8,631 nt of DNA from Nitrososphaerota archaeon (GTDB lineage Archaea > Thermoproteota > Nitrososphaeria > Nitrososphaerales > CADDZS01): contig DAHVAI010000084.1 of the NCBI GenBank assembly GCA_027314685.1, forward strand, positions 1 to 8,631. The letters are read 5' to 3'. A model generated the notes under the pieces. The model did not search any database, was not told the DNA's origin, and worked only from the letters and a program-made list of their open reading frames with translations. Made by a program: the position numbers and the translations under genes. Below, piece by piece: positions 6,048 to 8,631 of this stretch. The first letter of the stretch is position 1, and each line of letters begins with the position of its first letter.

Positions 6048-6062
6048 GTAGGCTCTGCCTAC
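6048..6062. promoter_or_regulatory. Inverted repeat between herA and the HTH gene, possible operator
   Basis: GTAGGC (6048-6053) and GCCTAC (6057-6062) are perfect inverted copies around the trinucleotide TCT. The dyad sits 5 bases after the herA stop codon and immediately upstream of the TATA-like box of the HTH gene, where the TFB contact (BRE) would fall. A protein bound here would hinder TFB, so it is a good candidate for an autoregulatory operator. The other reading is a small RNA hairpin closing the nurA-herA transcript. Both are inference; the symmetry is exact. Confidence 0.45.
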
Positions 6063-6067
6063 TGAAT

Positions 6068-7561
6068 TCACTTTCGAATAGTTACAGAGATAGAGCTTTT
6101 CTCAATTGTCTGTTTCTGTGCAAAGAACTTCTTTGTTTGACCCATTGGCATGAATCTTGTCTCCCCAACTTTCACCAACATTGGGAGATCTGAAACCACC
6201 TTACCCAAAATCAAACAATGCCTTCTTGGCAATGTCCTAACTATCGACCTGATAGTCTCGCCGTCCGCGGTGGAGGCTTTAGCAATCATGTCTAAATCTG
6301 CTTCGTTTGTGAAGTTGAAAAGAAAAATGTTATCTGCTTGTCTGTATATTCCTGCATTTATGGCGTCAGGTTGATTTGTTATAAGCGTCGTGAAGATCCC
6401 AAAGTGTCGCATCCTCGTAACAATGTCATCCCAGTATGTTTCGCGCAAGTAAAGATGTGCTTCTTCTGCAAACAGGAACACTGGCGGAATAATTTCTCGC
6501 TCCAATAGCTGGACGAGTTTGCTCAGAATTATCTCGACCACCATCTTCTTTGTTAGCGAAGAAGAGCTCTTCAGCGAGACTACAAACGCGCCTCCTTTTG
6601 GCAATAGCGACTTGACAACAGAATCAATCACAACTCCATCTTTTCCCTCCGCGAATATCCCAGAAGCCCGCATTGTTTGATATCTTGTGTAGAGTGCGTC
6701 CCTCACGAGCTCGTTGCACCGCCACCCTTGAATTGCTTCACCCAGACCGCCAATCGTGAATTTCTCCGAATGCTGGAGAGAATCAATAATCCGTATGAAC
6801 TCTCTTAGCGATGCACCTGGAGAGTCAAGAACGTGCTGCATCAGGGAGATCAAGCTGTATTCCCCGAGATAATCCAATCCAAATCGTAGATTTCTTCCAG
6901 GTTCCAGAGCAATTATTCTATCCGAAAGCTCATTCTTGGATCCATCCTTGTTCTTTGCTAATCCAACATATTCGTTGTTCAAGTCAAAGATGATGACGAC
7001 CGCGCCACTCGTAACCAAAGAGCTCACAAGTATCTTGGAAAGATGGGATTTGCCTGACTCCTTCTTCCCAGTTATTATTGAGAGATTGCCGTCGATGGAT
7101 TCACCCAGTACTGTGAACTGTTCTCCATCCTTAGTTGTCCCGATTCTGATCTTGGCACTACCAGTTTGTCCAGAGAGATCAAGAAGTCGAGATTGGGATA
7201 TCTTCTTAATCTTGGACTTGGCCCTTGAAGGGACCCACGCCACATTCGGAACCATGAGGCCGCTTTGGATGCTCCCTCTGATCTTGCATTTCAGGAGCCT
7301 CATGTCTTTTATCATCTGCGACATGCCGGAGATCTCGAAAGGGTCCAGTTCCGTACCAGAAGCGCTAGCTTCGATTATTTGATCTCGAATAATATCTTCT
7401 GTGAGCGACTGGCTCGGTATGTACATTTCATCGTATACTTGGATTACTACAGACCCTGAAGCTGTCGAGTCAATGATTTCGAGATAGTCGCCCTGAAACA
7501 CGGATTCTGAGGGCATCGCGACAATTGAAATTTCGTCACCTTGTTTTTCGAGTATTCTCAT
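6068..7561 (-). CDS. herA: HerA-type hexameric DNA translocase ATPase
   Basis: FtsK/HerA-superfamily ATPase that works with NurA, and usually Mre11-Rad50, to resect DNA ends for homologous recombination. In the 497 aa: an N-terminal HAS-barrel-like beta domain (about 1-120), a Walker A loop GKKESGKS at 165-172 in a strand reading LSIITG, and Walker B VFLFAEEAH at 361-369 with the Glu-Glu-Ala-His typical of HerA. These are followed by a sensor region, RMRHFGIFTTLITNQPDAI (383-401), and RTLPRRHCLILG (442-453) with candidate trans-acting arginines. The middle Walker A residues (KKES) differ from the commoner TGSG pattern, but GxxxxGKS is satisfied. The ATG start is supported by GAGGTG 8 bases upstream. 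It lies 15 bases after the nurA stop, a clear operon with it. No mre11 or rad50 follows downstream; the gene upstream of nurA is outside the window. Confidence 0.94.
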   Translation of the reverse strand: MRILEKQGDEISIVAMPSESVFQGDYLEIIDSTASGSVVIQVYDEMYIPSQSLTEDIIRDQIIEASASGTELDPFEISGMSQMIKDMRLLKCKIRGSIQSGLMVPNVAWVPSRAKSKIKKISQSRLLDLSGQTGSAKIRIGTTKDGEQFTVLGESIDGNLSIITGKKESGKSHLSKILVSSLVTSGAVVIIFDLNNEYVGLAKNKDGSKNELSDRIIALEPGRNLRFGLDYLGEYSLISLMQHVLDSPGASLREFIRIIDSLQHSEKFTIGGLGEAIQGWRCNELVRDALYTRYQTMRASGIFAEGKDGVVIDSVVKSLLPKGGAFVVSLKSSSSLTKKMVVEIILSKLVQLLEREIIPPVFLFAEEAHLYLRETYWDDIVTRMRHFGIFTTLITNQPDAINAGIYRQADNIFLFNFTNEADLDMIAKASTADGETIRSIVRTLPRRHCLILGKVVSDLPMLVKVGETRFMPMGQTKKFFAQKQTIEKSSISVTIRK

Positions 7562-7569
7562 GGAGTGCC

Positions 7570-7575
7570 CACCTC
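7570..7575 (-). promoter_or_regulatory. Strong ribosome binding site of herA
   Basis: GAGGTG on the minus strand, 8 bases before the herA ATG. It is the best Shine-Dalgarno match on the minus strand of the window and confirms the herA start, as expected for an internal operon gene behind nurA. Confidence 0.75.
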
Positions 7576-7576
7576 G

Positions 7577-8608
7577 CTAAACAAGCTTCCCAAGTATGGT
7601 CGCTCGAAGGTCGTCGGAAGCAATACGCACCAACTTGAATTTCTTTGAAAGATAACTCCTAATGGACGAAATTGTAAATGAGTCAAAGACAGAAAGATGA
7701 TGAGCTAGTCTCAATGACTCCGGGTACCCTCTGAAGAAAAGATCGTTGTAGGCAAGATCAGCAAGTACCTGTGAATCCTCCTCAGTATTCGCGCGCGACA
7801 AGTCTATCCGGAACACCTGTGAATTCGGAGAGAATCTAGTAACTAATACTCTGCTCTCAGTGCAGTGCATGAAGACTCGCAATGATTCAGTTATGTCAAA
7901 GTATACCTTACTTTTTCCAATCGACTGCAAGAAGCTCCCCGCGCTTGAAACAAATCTCAGGCTGGAGGCCTTGCTGAAACCTAGAATCTGATTCGAGTTT
8001 TCCCCTGCTGCAAGCTCAACTTCTCTAAGCGAATATCTGCGAGTCTCTAACATTGAAGACCGTATTGACCCGTCAGCCATTATTATTGAATTAGTATTTA
8101 TTTTCGCTGCCTGTAGCTGTGCCGATCTTTCAAGACTTATGCGAACGAAACGTTCTGCAAGACAAGTATCTGACAATATCGCCCTAATTGCTTTGCGAGA
8201 TAATTTAGATAGCTCGTCTCCCAAGGTCTCCTGGTTCATGTAAAAAATAAAGGGTCCTGCCCTATAGTGCGATCTGTTCTCGCTCTTTGATGTGCTTACC
8301 ATCGCAACGCGTCCTGCAAAAATCGATCCATCTTCGGTTTCTCCAATAAGCGCACACGAAGAATCTATACCCACCAATCTTCGCTCCTGAGGTCTCTCCG
8401 AGAAATTCCTTACCTCGTATGGGATCGGCCTATCTATCGATTCCATGCTTTGCAAGGGAATCGACTCTTTGGAAAAGTCTGATCTAAAGAAGACTTTCTT
8501 TCCGGACAATGTTCTCAGAGATTTATCGAGAGATGCTGACAGTGACTCGATATCGGCTATCTGCTGAAGGTGAGCGGGTGATGGGAGAAGACTTAATTGA
8601 TTGTTCAT
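7577..8608 (-). CDS. nurA: NurA 5'-3' nuclease, partner of HerA
   Basis: NurA is a dimeric, metal-dependent RNase-H-like nuclease that HerA feeds with DNA during end resection. Using the ATG at 8606-8608 the protein is 343 aa; a TTG at 8615-8617 would add three residues. Neither has a visible Shine-Dalgarno site, and ATG is preferred. In numbering from the TTG, motif I is LVGIDSSCALIG with Asp85, a helix with LERSAQLQAAK (162-172) carries a candidate acidic ligand, and the second acidic motif is IIMADGSIRSS with Asp182. GKSKVYFDITESL spans 234-246, and the family's C-terminal Tyr/His element appears as GYPESLRLAHH (297-307). Length and motif order match archaeal NurA. The region before the first motif is not strongly conserved. 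Adjacent, tightly spaced herA makes the assignment firm. The promoter is not in the window, so nurA may be first or internal in its operon. Confidence 0.9.
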   Translation of the reverse strand: MNNQLSLLPSPAHLQQIADIESLSASLDKSLRTLSGKKVFFRSDFSKESIPLQSMESIDRPIPYEVRNFSERPQERRLVGIDSSCALIGETEDGSIFAGRVAMVSTSKSENRSHYRAGPFIFYMNQETLGDELSKLSRKAIRAILSDTCLAERFVRISLERSAQLQAAKINTNSIIMADGSIRSSMLETRRYSLREVELAAGENSNQILGFSKASSLRFVSSAGSFLQSIGKSKVYFDITESLRVFMHCTESRVLVTRFSPNSQVFRIDLSRANTEEDSQVLADLAYNDLFFRGYPESLRLAHHLSVFDSFTISSIRSYLSKKFKLVRIASDDLRATILGKLV

Positions 8609-8631
8609 GATGCGCAATACGTGGGTTGGAG

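Noticed and set aside
6936..7382. A 148-codon open frame on the plus strand opposite herA
   Set aside because: It lies wholly antisense to the well-supported herA frame, has no recognisable domain and no ribosome binding site; it is a shadow of the coding strand.
8609..8617. TTG at 8615-8617 as the nurA start
   Set aside because: It would add only three residues and has no Shine-Dalgarno site; the ATG at 8606-8608 is the simpler start, although the TTG cannot be excluded.
1..8631. Insertion sequences, CRISPR repeats, tRNA or rRNA genes, and defence islands
   Set aside because: I saw no transposase-like protein, regularly spaced repeats, cloverleaf or rRNA-like stretch, and HerA here pairs with NurA for repair rather than with a HerA-type defence partner such as SIR2 or DUF4297.

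Overview
The window reads as a stretch of an archaeal chromosome, most likely from the TACK group and plausibly a Nitrososphaerota (Thaumarchaeota) relative. The evidence is the gene content (RpoP, archaeal-type HMG-CoA synthase with thiolase and DUF35 protein, HerA and NurA, an archaeal HTH regulator, a DUF92 membrane protein), AT-rich TATA-like boxes about 28-31 bp before some start codons (near-leaderless transcripts), and good Shine-Dalgarno sites before genes inside operons. Lineage below archaeon is inference. No mobile element, CRISPR array, rRNA or tRNA was found.

Layout. Bases 2-169 (+) hold the end of rpoP. A 92-base gap follows, with a palindrome and a TATA-like box. Bases 262-2915 (+) are a three-gene mevalonate-entry cluster: HMG-CoA synthase, a thiolase-family protein, and a DUF35 zinc/OB-fold protein. 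These three are known in archaea to form one complex that makes HMG-CoA. Bases 2974-4482 (+) encode glycyl-tRNA synthetase, probably from its own promoter. Its 3' end overlaps by 18 bp the 3' end of a convergent minus-strand gene. The minus strand carries two units, read from right to left: nurA (8608-7577) then herA (7561-6068), the DNA-end-resection nuclease and its translocase; then, after a short gap with a dyad and a TATA-like box, an HTH regulator (6009-5302) and a DUF92 polytopic membrane protein (5298-4465), separated by only 3 bases.

How the genes work together. HMG-CoA synthase, thiolase and DUF35 should condense acetyl-CoA to HMG-CoA, the entry to archaeal isoprenoid lipids. The most striking observation is that the thiolase lacks the residues that make a thiolase work: the nucleophilic Cys site is Gly79, the HDxF site reads QDSY, and the GHP site reads GYP. 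HMG-CoA synthase keeps its Glu/Cys/His set and DUF35 keeps its four zinc cysteines. The thiolase-like protein may therefore be a structural or substrate-channelling partner rather than an ordinary enzyme. DUF92 proteins include the plant phytyl-phosphate kinase VTE6, so the convergent regulator/DUF92 unit might also concern isoprenoid phosphates, but that is speculation. I see no clearly new defence or mobile system; the rest of the window is core archaeal housekeeping with some plausible regulatory dyads.
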